A stretch of 64,000 bases of DNA. Origin: Rhodococcus pseudokoreensis (lineage in GTDB: Bacteria; Actinomycetota; Actinomycetes; Mycobacteriales; Mycobacteriaceae). The DNA is taken from positions 806,001-870,000 of the forward strand of contig NZ_CP070619.1 of assembly GCF_017068395.1 (NCBI RefSeq). The letters run 5' to 3'. The position numbers and the translations under genes were made by a program. Under the pieces are notes generated by a model. It saw only the letters and a program-made list of their open reading frames with translations. It was not told where the DNA came from and did no database searches. Each line of letters opens with the position of its first letter. Positions within the stretch are counted from its first letter, which is position 1. This document shows, piece by piece, positions 43,978-52,378 of this stretch.

Positions 43978-44746
43978 CGAGCTCGGATCCCGCCCAGTGC
44001 TTGGCGAGGTTCTCGGCGAGGTCCCGGTACGCCTGGGCACCCTTGTTCTTGCGCCCCGCCAGGACCGTGGCACCCGACGCCGTCGCCTCCGCGAACCGCA
44101 CCGTCCGCGGGATCGGCGGCGCGAGGACCGGCAGGTTGTAGCGGTCGGACACATCGGACAGCACGTCGCGGCTGTGGGTCGTGCGCGCGTCGTACAGCGT
44201 CGGCAGCGCGCCGAGCAGCACCAGGTCGGGGTTGGTGATCTGCTGCACCTCGGTGACCGTCCGCAACAACTGCCCCACACCGCGGTGGGCGAGCGTCTCG
44301 CACTGCAGCGGCACCAGCACCGACTGCGCCGCCGTGAGCCCGTTGAGCGTGAGCACACCGAGCGACGGCGGACAGTCGATGATGACCGTGTCGTAGTCGT
44401 CCAGCAGCGGCGCCAGAGCGCGTTTGAGCGCGAACTCACGACCGGGACGCATGAGCAGCAACGCTTCCGCGCCCGCGAGGTCGATCGTCGCGGGCAGGAG
44501 CGCGACCCCGTCCTCGGTGTCGATCACCGCTTCGCGCGCCCCCAGATCACCCGTCAGCACCTCGTGGACGGAGGCGTCCAGGCGGTCCGGGTTGTGCCCC
44601 AGGGAGAAGGTCAGGCACCCCTGCGGGTCGAGATCCACCACCAGAACCTTCTGGCCCAGCCCGACGAGCGCTGCGCCGAGAGAGGCGACCGTGGTGGTCT
44701 TCGCGACCCCACCCTTCTGATTTGCCACTGCAAGAACCGTTGTCAC
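43949..44746 (-). CDS. Orphan ParA/Soj-like ATPase (Rv3213c-like)
   Basis: 265 residues with deviant Walker A KGGVAKTTT, LVVDLDPQGCLTFSLG, and IIDCPPSLGVLTLNG. Homologous to Rv3213c. No ParB or parS-like repeat is nearby, so it is an orphan; such proteins position cellular cargo. GTG 44746 follows AAGGA by 7 bases. Divergent from the phosphatase gene with 69 bp between them. Confidence 0.9.
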   Translation of the reverse strand: MTTVLAVANQKGGVAKTTTVASLGAALVGLGQKVLVVDLDPQGCLTFSLGHNPDRLDASVHEVLTGDLGAREAVIDTEDGVALLPATIDLAGAEALLLMRPGREFALKRALAPLLDDYDTVIIDCPPSLGVLTLNGLTAAQSVLVPLQCETLAHRGVGQLLRTVTEVQQITNPDLVLLGALPTLYDARTTHSRDVLSDVSDRYNLPVLAPPIPRTVRFAEATASGATVLAGRKNKGAQAYRDLAENLAKHWAGSELATFSPGSAE

Positions 44747-44815
44747 GGCTCGATCCTTACCTACTTCGTCGCCGGAGGCGAGCCATACACGCAGATTGAC
44801 TGACATGATGGATGG

Positions 44816-45427
44816 ATGCCACCCAGTGATTCGCCGCGCGGCCGTCGGATCGTCCTCCTCCGGCACGGCGAAACGGAATGGGCCCGTTGGGGCAAACACA
44901 CCGGCCGGACCGACGTCCACCTCACCGAACTGGGTGAGTCCCAGGCGCGGCAGGTGGGTCCGGCGATGGACGCCCTCGCCCTGCGCGACCCCCTCGTCAT
45001 CGTCAGCCCGCGGCAACGCGCCCAGGAGACGGCGCAGCTGGCGGGTTTGAAAATTCAGCGCACCTGGGACGCGCTCGCCGAATGGGACTACGGCATCTAC
45101 GAAGGCATGACGACGCCCGAGATCAGGCAGCAGGTGCCGGACTGGACCGTGTGGACGCACCCGTGTCCGCGCGGCGAACAGGCCGAGCAGGTGCACACCC
45201 GCTGCGACCTCGTCCTGTCCGTCGCGCATTCGCAACTCGTCGACCGCGACGTGATCCTCGTCGGACACGGCCACTTCTCCCGCGCGCTCATCGCCCGCTG
45301 GGCGGAGCTCCCCATCAGCGAGGGGCGACGGTTCGCCATGTCACCCGGCGCGTACTCCGTCCTCGGCTTCGAGCACGGGGCGCAACAGGTGGTCAGCCAC
45401 AACGTGACGACGGAAGGTGCCCGATGA
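44816..45427 (+). CDS. Histidine-phosphatase, phosphoglycerate mutase-like (Rv3214-like)
   Basis: 203 residues with the phosphohistidine motif LLRHGETEW (His17), SPRQRAQETA, and VGHGHFSRALIARW with the second catalytic His. Rv3214 was shown to be an acid phosphatase rather than a mutase, and I infer the same. Stop overlaps the next ATG by ATGA, so it is coupled to the GNAT gene. Confidence 0.87.
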   Translation: MPPSDSPRGRRIVLLRHGETEWARWGKHTGRTDVHLTELGESQARQVGPAMDALALRDPLVIVSPRQRAQETAQLAGLKIQRTWDALAEWDYGIYEGMTTPEIRQQVPDWTVWTHPCPRGEQAEQVHTRCDLVLSVAHSQLVDRDVILVGHGHFSRALIARWAELPISEGRRFAMSPGAYSVLGFEHGAQQVVSHNVTTEGAR

Positions 45428-45903
45428 TCAGACGCGCTGTACCCGAGGACGTCTCCGCGATCACCGCGATGATCTACGAACTGGCCGAACATCAGCGGGC
45501 CCGCGACAAGTGCACCGTCACCGACGACCAGATAGACGACGCCCTGTTCGGTCCGCAGCCGTCCACGTTCGCCCACGTCGCGACGAACGACGACGACCGG
45601 GTCGTCGGGATCGCGGTGTGGTTCCGGAACTTCTCCACATGGGACGGAACGCACGGGATCTACCTCGAGGACCTGTTCGTCAGCCCATCCGAACGCGGGT
45701 CCGGTCACGGCAAGGCCCTGCTCGCCACACTCGCGAAGGAGTGCGTCGACAACGGCTACACGCGGCTGTCGTGGTCGGTGGTCAACTGGAACAAGCCGTC
45801 GATCGCGTTCTACGAGTCCCTCGACGCGCACCCGCAGGACGAGTGGACCACGTACCGGCTCACCGGCGATCCGCTCGGCCGCCTCGCGTCCGAGGTGGAT
45901 TAG
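45424..45903 (+). CDS. GNAT N-acetyltransferase (Rv3216-like)
   Basis: 159 residues, GNAT fold: motif A LEDLFVSPSERGSGHGKALL, then NGYTRLSWSVVNWNKPSIAFYESLDA. It resembles diamine/spermidine acetyltransferase-type GNATs (WNxxAIxFYxxLGA). The substrate is unknown. ATG 45424 is part of ATGA shared with the phosphatase stop; GGAAGG is upstream. Ends at the first of three short direct repeats. Confidence 0.85.
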   Translation: MIRRAVPEDVSAITAMIYELAEHQRARDKCTVTDDQIDDALFGPQPSTFAHVATNDDDRVVGIAVWFRNFSTWDGTHGIYLEDLFVSPSERGSGHGKALLATLAKECVDNGYTRLSWSVVNWNKPSIAFYESLDAHPQDEWTTYRLTGDPLGRLASEVD

Positions 45904-45960
45904 CGCTCCGCGCGCGCGGTGAGTTAGCGCTCCGCGCCCGGTGAGTCAGCGCTCCGACGG
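45901..45960. repeat. Three short direct repeats between convergent genes
   Basis: TAGCGCTCCGCG...GGTGAGT occurs at 45901-45924 and 45925-45946, and CAGCGCTCCGACGG at 45947-45960 is a partial third copy. The first contains the GNAT stop and the last the stop of the convergent membrane protein gene. Confidence 0.8.
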
Positions 45961-46383
45961 GTTGTCGGCGTCGGCTTCCTCGCCGTACTCGGCCGCCATC
46001 CATTTCGATGTCGGGCTGCTGAACAGGCACCCGAGGGCTCCCACTACGACGACGCCGAGCAGCACGCCGAAAAACGGCTGGTGCGAATCGGTGAGCAGCG
46101 ACCACGCTACGGGAAGCAGCAGCAGTTGGGCGACGATCGCGATCGCCCGCCCCCAGCGCCTGCCGAAGATCAGGGCGAGCCCGGCAGCGAGCACGGCGCC
46201 ACCGAGAATGGCGAACCAGGCCGCGGTGCCGTATCCGCTGCTGACGCTCTGGTCGTGCCCGAGCAGCCCCCGGACGACCAGCACCACGGCGACACCGACC
46301 GCCACCGCGCCCTCGAGCGACACCAGGGCGCCCGCCGCGCGGACCGTGGTGGGCGTGGACTTGCTGAGAGACGGCTTCGGCAC
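45946..46383 (-). CDS. Small polytopic membrane protein (Rv3217c-like)
   Basis: 145 residues with about four membrane segments (LEGAVAVGVAVVLVVRGLLG; TAAWFAILGGAVLAAGLALI; AIVAQLLLLPVAWSLL; FFGVLLGVVVVGALGCLF). Homologous to Rv3217c by position and topology. Function unknown. Starts at GTG 46383. Divergent from the lipid kinase gene by 76 bp. Confidence 0.78.
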   Translation of the reverse strand: MPKPSLSKSTPTTVRAAGALVSLEGAVAVGVAVVLVVRGLLGHDQSVSSGYGTAAWFAILGGAVLAAGLALIFGRRWGRAIAIVAQLLLLPVAWSLLTDSHQPFFGVLLGVVVVGALGCLFSSPTSKWMAAEYGEEADADNPSER

Positions 46384-46459
46384 GTCGGCCAGCCTAGAAC
46401 ACCCAGCCGCCGGCGGCCTCGGACGGTGACACGTGCCGCCCCGGCTAGGCTTGGGCCCC

Positions 46460-47416
46460 GTGCGCGCGCTGCTGATCGTCAACCCCAATGCCACATCGAC
46501 GACCCCGGCCGGGCGGGACCTGCTCGCGCACGCGCTGTCGAGCCGGGTGCGGTTGACGGTCGCGCACACGACGCACCGTGGGCACGCCGCCGAACTGGCG
46601 CAGCAGGCCTGCGTCGACGGAATGGGCCTGATCATCGTCCACGGCGGCGACGGCACCGTGAACGAGGTGGTCAACGGGCTCCTCGGCACCCCGGACCCGA
46701 AGTCGATGAGCGCGGTGACGGTGGGGCCGATACCCCCGATCGCCGTCGTCCCCGGCGGGTCTGCGAACGTGTTCGCCCGCTCGCTCGGCATCGCGCCCGA
46801 CCCCGTGGACGCCACCAACCAGCTCATCGATCTCCTCTCCAACAGGCAGCGGCGCAGGATCGGGCTCGCCCACTGCGACCACCGCTGGTTCACGTTCAAC
46901 GCGGGCGTCGGCTGGGACGCCCAGGTGTGTGAGGCGGTCGACATGCACCGCAAGAACGGGCGCCCCGCCACACCGGCGCAATACGTCCGCGCGGCGGTGC
47001 GCGTGTTCTTCCGGTCGAAGTACGCGGAGCCGACCCTCACCGTCGAGGTTCCCGACCGCGATCCCGTCGAGGGCGTTCATTACGCCTTCGTGTCGAACGC
47101 GAGTCCCTGGACGTATCTGAACAAGCGGGAAGTCCACACCAATCCCGACACCACTTACGACACCGGCCTCGGTGTGTTCGCGATGCGGTCCACCGCGATC
47201 CTCACCACCCTGCGGGTGGCCCGCCAACTGCTGTCCCCCGGCACCCGCCCGAAGGCGAAGAAACTCGTCCGGGTCGACGACGTGCCGTGCGTGCGGATCT
47301 CCGCGTCGGAGCCGATCGGACTGCAGATGGACGGCGACTACATCGGACTTCGGAACGTGGTGGAGTTCGTGTCGGTGCCCGACGCGCTGGATGTCGTCGC
47401 GCCGCCGCGACCCTGA
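46460..47416 (+). CDS. Diacylglycerol kinase-family lipid kinase (Rv3218-like)
   Basis: 318 residues. The catalytic DAGK domain has LLIVNPNATSTTPAG and the GGDGTVNEVVNGLLG loop, PPIAVVPGGSANVFARSLG, and a C-terminal beta domain with NASPWTYLN. It probably phosphorylates a lipid substrate at the membrane. Homologous to Rv3218. GTG 46460 is the chosen start. whiB1 follows after a regulatory gap. Confidence 0.85.
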   Translation: MRALLIVNPNATSTTPAGRDLLAHALSSRVRLTVAHTTHRGHAAELAQQACVDGMGLIIVHGGDGTVNEVVNGLLGTPDPKSMSAVTVGPIPPIAVVPGGSANVFARSLGIAPDPVDATNQLIDLLSNRQRRRIGLAHCDHRWFTFNAGVGWDAQVCEAVDMHRKNGRPATPAQYVRAAVRVFFRSKYAEPTLTVEVPDRDPVEGVHYAFVSNASPWTYLNKREVHTNPDTTYDTGLGVFAMRSTAILTTLRVARQLLSPGTRPKAKKLVRVDDVPCVRISASEPIGLQMDGDYIGLRNVVEFVSVPDALDVVAPPRP

Positions 47417-47553
47417 ACAATTCTCGAGAATCCCCGTTTTCACCTAGCGGGAAGCACCGGCGCAGGGTAAAAAGGACGGCGCGCCTCGAAGGGCAGCCTA
47501 ACTACGTGAGCTCCCCCACGGTGCGGCGGTTTTCTATTGACATCCCGCCAGTT

Positions 47554-47569
47554 CGTGAAAGCATTCACA
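47554..47569 (+). promoter_or_regulatory. CRP-type box upstream of whiB1
   Basis: CGTGA, 6 bases, TCACA (47554-47569), close to the CRP consensus TGTGA-n6-TCACA. It lies about 87 bases before the whiB1 ATG. whiB1 of M. tuberculosis is controlled by CRP through two sites; a second, degenerate half-match may lie near 47575-47590. TTGACA at 47537-47542 may be a -35, but no good -10 was found. Confidence 0.6.
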
Positions 47570-47655
47570 AGCAACAGTGCGGAAACATTCTCTACGCACA
47601 CATGAACTCATGAAGACGAAACGGTGCACGACGCACCCAGTTAAGGAGCAGAAGG

Positions 47656-47910
47656 ATGGACTGGCGCCACAAGGCAATCTGTCGCGACGAAGACCCCGAG
47701 TTGTTCTTCCCTGTGGGCAACAGCGGTCCGGCTCTCGCGCAGATTGCTGATGCCAAGGTTGTCTGCAACCGCTGCCCGGTGACCGCCGACTGCCTCTCGT
47801 GGGCACTCGAGTCGGGCCAGGACGCCGGTGTGTGGGGCGGCATGAGCGAAGACGAGCGTCGCGCACTCAAGCGCCGCAACGCTCGGACGCGTGCCCGCAC
47901 CACCGTCTGA
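47656..47910 (+). CDS. whiB1: WhiB1, nitric-oxide-sensitive Fe-S regulator
   Basis: 84 residues, essentially the WhiB1 sequence: DWRHKAICRDEDPELFFP with Cys9, NRCPVTADC with the CxxC and last Cys, GVWGGMSEDERRALKRR and a basic tail. The [4Fe-4S] cluster reacts with NO, and the protein acts with SigA in DNA binding. ATG 47656 follows AAGGAG. Preceded by a CRP-type box and followed by a strong terminator. Homologous to Rv3219. Confidence 0.97.
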   Translation: MDWRHKAICRDEDPELFFPVGNSGPALAQIADAKVVCNRCPVTADCLSWALESGQDAGVWGGMSEDERRALKRRNARTRARTTV

Positions 47911-47927
47911 TACTTGAGAAGGAGACG

Positions 47928-47957
47928 GGCCCGGCACCACATGGTGCCGGGCCTTTT
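47928..47957 (+). terminator. Intrinsic terminator after whiB1
   Basis: GGCCCGGCACCA (47928-47939) pairs with 47942-47953 and is followed by TTTTG. A canonical rho-independent terminator for whiB1, 14 bases before the end of convergent pdtaS. Confidence 0.9.
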
Positions 47958-47970
47958 GCTTGCCCGCCGG

Positions 47971-49473
47971 TCAGTACCGCGGTCCACGACGGCCCAGCGG
48001 TACGCGTAACACGGCATCCGTTCCACCCTCCGCGCCCGGGTGCAGCCCCAGCGAACCGTTCAGCTCGGCGGCCACCAGGGTCCGGACGATCTGCAGGCCG
48101 AGCCGGTCGGACCGCTCGAGGCTGAAACCGGGCGGCAATCCTCTGCCGTTGTCGTGGATCACGACGTCCAGCCAGCGCGCCGACCGCTCCGCCCGCATAG
48201 TGACCGTGCCGGCCGCGCCCGGTTCGAAGGCGTGCTCGATCGCGTTCTGCACTAGTTCGGTCAGCACCATCACCAGCGGTGTGGCCCGCTCCGCGGAGAA
48301 CACCCCGAAGCTGCCCTCCCGGCGGACCTTGATCGGCGTGCTCACCGTCGCCACGTCGGACAGGATCGGCACGAGCCGGTCGACGACCTCGTCGAGGTCC
48401 ACCTCCTCGTCCACCGACATCGACAGCGTGTCGTGCACGAGGGCGATCGACGTGACACGCCGCACCGATTCGCTGAGCGCCTGACGGGCCTCCTCGTTGT
48501 TGGTGCGGCGGGCCTGCAGCCGCAGCAGCGCCGCCACGGTCTGCAGATTGTTCTTCACCCGGTGGTGGATCTCGCGGATCGTCGCATCCTTGCTGAGCAG
48601 GGCGCGATCCCGCCTCTTCACCTCCGTGACGTCCCGCACGACGACGGCGGCGCCGACCCGCTTCCCGCCGGGCTTGAGAACCAGGGCCCGCAGCAGGACG
48701 GTCGCTCCCCTGGCCTCGATCTCCATCCGGCGGCCCGGCTTGTCGGCGATCGTGTCGCGGATGTACCCGGCGACCTCCTGCGACTCGAACGGATCCGTCA
48801 CGAGTGATCGCGTGGTGGCGGCGAGGTTCTGGCCGATCAGGTCCGAGCTCAGGCCCATCCGGTGGTACGCCGACAGCGCGTTGGGACTGGCGTAGACGAC
48901 GCTGCCGTCGGTGTCCAGGCGGATGAAGCCGTCGCCGGCGCGGGGGCTCGAGTTGGTGTCCGAGCGGGCCTCACGGATCGGGAACGTGCCGTCGCTGATC
49001 ATCTGGCACAGGTCCTCGGCGCAGTCGAGATACGCGACCTCGAGCGGACTCTGCGCCCGCTGGTGCGACAGGTTGGTGTCCCGGCTCAGGACGGCGATCA
49101 CCTCGCCGTTCCACCGGACGGGGACCGCTTCGCCGCGGGGCGGCAGACCCGCGTGCCCGCCGCCGTCCTCGGGGCGCACGACATTGCCCTCGAGCAGCGC
49201 CTGCAGCACCTGCGGGTGTTCCGACTCCGACACGACGGTCCCGACGACGTCCTCCGGGAACGCGGTCGACGCGGTGGTGGGCCTGCAGTGCGCGACGCAG
49301 ATCACGGTGCCGGCCGGGTTGGTGGCCGCGGAGTCCGCGCCGACCCACAGCAGAACGTCCGCGAAGGAGAGGTCGGCGAGCAACTGCCATTCGCCGACGA
49401 CGCGCTGGAGGTGGTCGACGGCCTCGCCGGGCAGGTCGGTGTGTTCGGCGAGCAGATCGCTCAGGGTCGACAT
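47971..49473 (-). CDS. pdtaS: PdtaS, cytosolic sensor histidine kinase
   Basis: 500 residues, homologous to Rv3220c. GAF domain (about 1-150), PAS domain (about 175-285), and a HisKA_2 dimerisation box IREIHHRVKNNLQTVAALLR with the phospho-His at 303-304, then an HATPase (ELVQNAIEHAF, HDNGRGLPPGF, LGLQIVRTLV). No membrane segments. Its partner is PdtaR, an ANTAR-type RNA-binding response regulator, not in this window. In mycobacteria the system integrates copper, zinc and NO signals. ATG 49473; 20 bp after the biotinyl gene. Confidence 0.95.
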   Translation of the reverse strand: MSTLSDLLAEHTDLPGEAVDHLQRVVGEWQLLADLSFADVLLWVGADSAATNPAGTVICVAHCRPTTASTAFPEDVVGTVVSESEHPQVLQALLEGNVVRPEDGGGHAGLPPRGEAVPVRWNGEVIAVLSRDTNLSHQRAQSPLEVAYLDCAEDLCQMISDGTFPIREARSDTNSSPRAGDGFIRLDTDGSVVYASPNALSAYHRMGLSSDLIGQNLAATTRSLVTDPFESQEVAGYIRDTIADKPGRRMEIEARGATVLLRALVLKPGGKRVGAAVVVRDVTEVKRRDRALLSKDATIREIHHRVKNNLQTVAALLRLQARRTNNEEARQALSESVRRVTSIALVHDTLSMSVDEEVDLDEVVDRLVPILSDVATVSTPIKVRREGSFGVFSAERATPLVMVLTELVQNAIEHAFEPGAAGTVTMRAERSARWLDVVIHDNGRGLPPGFSLERSDRLGLQIVRTLVAAELNGSLGLHPGAEGGTDAVLRVPLGRRGPRY

Positions 49474-49493
49474 CGTGGGGTGTGTCAGTCAGC

Positions 49494-49709
49494 TCAGGAG
49501 ATGACTGCGATCAGGTCACCCTGCTGGATCACGTCGCCGACCTTGACGTCCACCGAGGTGACCGTGCCGGGCTCTTCGGCGATGACGGGGATCTCCATCT
49601 TCATCGACTCGAGGATGACGAGGGTGTCGCCTTCCTTCACCTCGTCACCCGCGCTCACCACAACCTGATACACCGTCGAAACCATTTCGGCGCGCACGTC
49701 TTCTGCCAT
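49494..49709 (-). CDS. Biotinylated lipoyl-like protein (TB7.3, Rv3221c)
   Basis: 71 residues made of a single biotinyl/lipoyl domain with the biotinylation motif LESMKMEIPV (Lys acceptor). Homologous to TB7.3. It is a free-standing biotin carrier; its carboxylase partner is not known from context. ATG 49709. Upstream of pdtaS, 20 bp, likely co-transcribed. Confidence 0.93.
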   Translation of the reverse strand: MAEDVRAEMVSTVYQVVVSAGDEVKEGDTLVILESMKMEIPVIAEEPGTVTSVDVKVGDVIQQGDLIAVIS

Positions 49710-49803
49710 TGTGATCCTTCACTCCCGGGTGTCGAGAAAGCCCTGTTGCAAGGACACCCAACCACACGTGGAAGACTGTGGTGAAAAGAAGGGAGATCTA
49801 CTC

Positions 49804-49878
49804 ATGGGTAAGCGTGGTCGTAAGAAGCGCAGCCGCAAGGGCAACGCCGCAAACCACGGCAAGCGTCCCAACGCCTGA
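49804..49878 (+). CDS. 50S ribosomal protein bL37 (24 residues)
   Basis: A 24-residue, highly basic protein: MGKRGRKKRSRKGNAANHGK followed by RPNA. It is nearly identical to the small ribosomal protein bL37 seen in mycobacterial ribosome structures. The ATG at 49804 follows AAGGGAG by 8 bases, and the gene ends before a perfect terminator. Because of its size it is often missed by gene finders. It is located between the biotinyl gene and rshA. Confidence 0.88.
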   Translation: MGKRGRKKRSRKGNAANHGKRPNA

Positions 49879-49895
49879 CGCGCCGTAGAACGCAC

Positions 49896-49931
49896 CAGGG
49901 GCCGGAAAGCAGCGATGCTTTCCGGCCCCTG
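49896..49931. terminator. Perfect 16-bp terminator with GCGA loop
   Basis: CAGGGGCCGGAAAGCA (49896-49911) pairs exactly with 49916-49931 around a GCGA tetraloop of the stable GNRA class. It separates bL37 from the convergent rshA and can stop transcription in both directions. Confidence 0.92.
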
Positions 49932-49948
49932 ATTGCTGTTCTGACGGG

Positions 49949-50230
49949 TTACGACTCGGGTTCGGTATTCGTGATGAGGATCGTCCGCCGCAACTCGATG
50001 GAGAGCCTCTGACGCAGGCTCTCCGGTGCGTGCTCACCGCCGCACTTGCGGTTCACAAGGCTCTTGACCTTCTCCTCGATCCCGTACGCCTCGAGACACG
50101 ACCCGCACTCGTCGAGGTGCCGCTGCAGCCGCGCCCGCGAGGCCTCGTCGCATTCGCTGTCCAGCATCAGCCAGACGTCCGCGATGACGGCGGAGCAGTC
50201 GAGCTGCTCGAATTCGTCCTGCTCGCTCAC
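49949..50230 (-). CDS. rshA: RshA, redox-sensitive zinc anti-sigma factor of SigH
   Basis: 93 residues with the ZAS motif [13 protein letters not shown] (HxxxCxxC) plus an N-terminal Cys (QLDCSAVI). Under reducing conditions it binds zinc and SigH; oxidation of the cysteines releases SigH. GTG 50230 overlaps the sigH stop in GTGA, so the pair is stoichiometrically coupled. Homologous to Rv3221A. Confidence 0.95.
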   Translation of the reverse strand: MSEQDEFEQLDCSAVIADVWLMLDSECDEASRARLQRHLDECGSCLEAYGIEEKVKSLVNRKCGGEHAPESLRQRLSIELRRTILITNTEPES

Positions 50231-50883
50231 CGAGAAACCTCCTGCTCCGCACTCACTACACTGTCGCCGGCCACGTCGGTGCCGCCACGGTTGAAGCCTC
50301 GTTCGCGTGCGACGTCGGCGAGCAGACCCCGGAGCTGCTTGCGCCCGCGGTGCAGTCGCGACATCACGGTCCCGATCGGGGTGCCCATGATCTCGGCGAT
50401 CTCCTTGTAGGGGAAGCCCTCGACATCGGCGTAGTAGACGGCCATCCGGAATTCCTCCGGCAACGCCTGAAGGGCTTCCTTGATGTCGTCGTCGGGAAGC
50501 GCGTCCAGTGCCTCGACCTCGGCGGACCGCAGCCCGGTCGACGAATGCTCCGCCGTCGCCGCCAGCTGCCAGTCGGTGATCTCGTCGGTCGGGTACTGCG
50601 CGGGCTGGCGCTGCTTCTTGCGGTACGAGTTGATGTACGTGTTCGTGAGAATCCGGTACAGCCACGCCTTGAGGTTGGTGCCCTCACGGAACGAACGGAA
50701 CGCCGTGTAGGCCTTCACGTACGTTTCCTGCACGAGGTCCTCGGCGTCCGCCGGGTTCCGGGTCATCCTCAGAGCAGCGCCGTACAGCTGATCCAGAAGT
50801 GGGAGCGCATCCCTTTCGAAACGCGCGATCAACTCGTCCTGTGGCTCGGCCTTCTCTGCCGTCGGACGGTCATGTTCCTGCAC
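50227..50883 (-). CDS. sigH: SigH, ECF sigma factor for oxidative and heat stress
   Basis: 218 residues with region 2 ([40 protein letters not shown]) and region 4 ([38 protein letters not shown]), matching Rv3223c. GTG 50883 is chosen: AAGGGA lies 6 bases upstream and the length fits the family; ATG 50961 would add 26 residues but has no ribosome site. A GGAAC-18-GTT promoter upstream indicates autoregulation. rshA follows by 4-bp overlap. Confidence 0.95.
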   Translation of the reverse strand: MQEHDRPTAEKAEPQDELIARFERDALPLLDQLYGAALRMTRNPADAEDLVQETYVKAYTAFRSFREGTNLKAWLYRILTNTYINSYRKKQRQPAQYPTDEITDWQLAATAEHSSTGLRSAEVEALDALPDDDIKEALQALPEEFRMAVYYADVEGFPYKEIAEIMGTPIGTVMSRLHRGRKQLRGLLADVARERGFNRGGTDVAGDSVVSAEQEVSR

Positions 50884-51008
50884 GCTGATCCCTTCGGTCG
50901 CCGTGGGCGTCAACGTTACCGCCAACTGCAGACGCGACGTGGGCTCGATTACCGAGGACATCACGATACGGACCACTCCCTTCGATGTACGGGTCTTCTG
51001 CAGGTACC

Positions 51009-51035
51009 AACACGACTCCCGCCCGTGGTGTTCCC
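51009..51035 (-). promoter_or_regulatory. SigH autoregulatory promoter
   Basis: On the minus strand: GGGAAC (51035-51030), 18 bases, GTT (51011-51009). Same motif and spacing as upstream of mrx1. The transcript would begin about 120 bases before the chosen sigH GTG. It overlaps the region in front of the divergent ybaK. Confidence 0.75.
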
Positions 51036-51060
51036 GCACCGCGTGGCAGAGTGTTCGTCC

Positions 51061-51555
51061 ATGGCCGGAACTGCCACTCCCGCGACGAAACTGCTCGTCA
51101 CACAGCGCATCGACCACACCGTGCACAGCTATGCGCACGACGAGCGGGCGGAGTCGTACGGTTCGGAGGCCGTCGACGCGCTGGGCGAGACGGTCGGCGT
51201 CACCGCTCATCAGGTGTTCAAGACGCTCGTGATCAAACTCGACACGGGCAAGCTGGCGGTGGCGGTCCTGCCGGTGCCGGAGAAGCTGTCCCTGAAGGCG
51301 GCGGCCGCGGCGCTGGGCGCGGGCAAGGCCGTGATGGCGGACCGCACCGAGGCCGAGCGCTCCACCGGGTACGTGTTCGGCGGCATCTCCCCGCTCGGAC
51401 AGCGGAAGGCACTTCCGACGGTCGTGGACGCGTCGGCGCTCGACTGGGACCGGGTGCTGTGCAGCGCGGGCAGGCGCGGACTCGAGATCGAACTCGCACC
51501 CGCCGATCTGGTGCGGCTCAGCGGAGCCGTCACCGCAGCGGTCACAGCAGGCTGA
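51061..51555 (+). CDS. ybaK: Cys-tRNA(Pro)/Cys-tRNA(Cys) deacylase YbaK
   Basis: 164 residues, YbaK/EbsC fold: [32 protein letters not shown] (catalytic Lys region) and [20 protein letters not shown]. It clears mischarged Cys-tRNA(Pro) in trans. ATG 51061. Divergent from sigH; whether SigH-dependent transcription reaches it is not clear from the sequence. It overlaps the convergent SRAP gene by 14 bp. Confidence 0.93.
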   Translation: MAGTATPATKLLVTQRIDHTVHSYAHDERAESYGSEAVDALGETVGVTAHQVFKTLVIKLDTGKLAVAVLPVPEKLSLKAAAAALGAGKAVMADRTEAERSTGYVFGGISPLGQRKALPTVVDASALDWDRVLCSAGRRGLEIELAPADLVRLSGAVTAAVTAG

Positions 51556-52300
51556 TCTGCTCCCCCACCTGCGCGTCGTCGCGCCCGGCCGCGTCGGGGT
51601 CGAGGAGTTCCGGACCGTTGTTCTTCACGCTGTTGACCAGCGTGGACACCCGCCGGACGGTGATGTCGGCGATGGCGTCGGGCGACACCTCCAGCAGGTT
51701 CGTGGACGCGGGGTGCTCGGGGTCGAGCCAGGCGGCCCAGCGGTCGCGGGGCATCACGAGCGGCATCCGGTCGTGCACGATCTCGAGCTGGGCGGCGGAG
51801 TCGACCGTGATGATGCTGCAGCTCAGGACGGGAGGCGACTCCTCGACCGCGGGATCGTGCCAGACGGACCACAGCCCGGCCATGTACAGGCGCGAGCCGT
51901 CCTCCGGCGACATGTAGTACGGAATCTTCTTCGCCTTGCCCGCCTTCTTCCCGGCGGCCGCCGGCTCGGTCTCGGTCTGCCACTCGTACCAGCCATCCAT
52001 CGGCACGAGGCAGCGCTTGTACTTGAACGAGGTCCGGAACGCGGGTTTGTTGTCGACCGAATCCGCGCGGGCATTGAACAGCACCGGGCCCTTGCCGAGT
52101 TCCTTCGTCCAGGACGGCACGAGACCCCACCGCATCCGCCGGATCCGCCGGGCGTCGTGCCGGTCGACCACCGTGAGGACCTGCGTGGTGGGCGCCACGT
52201 TGAAGTCGGGCGGACTCTCCTCCTCGCCCGACTCGTTGATCGCGTCGAGGTCGGCCGCGAGTGTCGCCGGATTCGCAGTGGTCGCATACCTGCCGCACAT
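51542..52300 (-). CDS. SRAP (HMCES/YedK) abasic-site shielding protein
   Basis: 252 residues beginning MCGRYATT, so Cys2 becomes the N-terminal nucleophile after Met removal and crosslinks abasic sites in single-stranded DNA. Conserved [28 protein letters not shown] and HDRMPLVMP support the family. Homologous to Rv3226c. ATG 52300. It is divergent from aroA by 78 bp and overlaps ybaK. Confidence 0.93.
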   Translation of the reverse strand: MCGRYATTANPATLAADLDAINESGEEESPPDFNVAPTTQVLTVVDRHDARRIRRMRWGLVPSWTKELGKGPVLFNARADSVDNKPAFRTSFKYKRCLVPMDGWYEWQTETEPAAAGKKAGKAKKIPYYMSPEDGSRLYMAGLWSVWHDPAVEESPPVLSCSIITVDSAAQLEIVHDRMPLVMPRDRWAAWLDPEHPASTNLLEVSPDAIADITVRRVSTLVNSVKNNGPELLDPDAAGRDDAQVGEQISLL

Positions 52301-52378
52301 GCCCACCAGAGTGGCACGAACCACCGACACCCGCGACACGCCGCCCACCCCGCCCGGCCACCCGCCCGATAGGCGAAG

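Noticed and set aside
45901..45960. Possible CRISPR-like repeat array
   Set aside because: Repeats are contiguous and imperfect, with no spacers and no cas genes.
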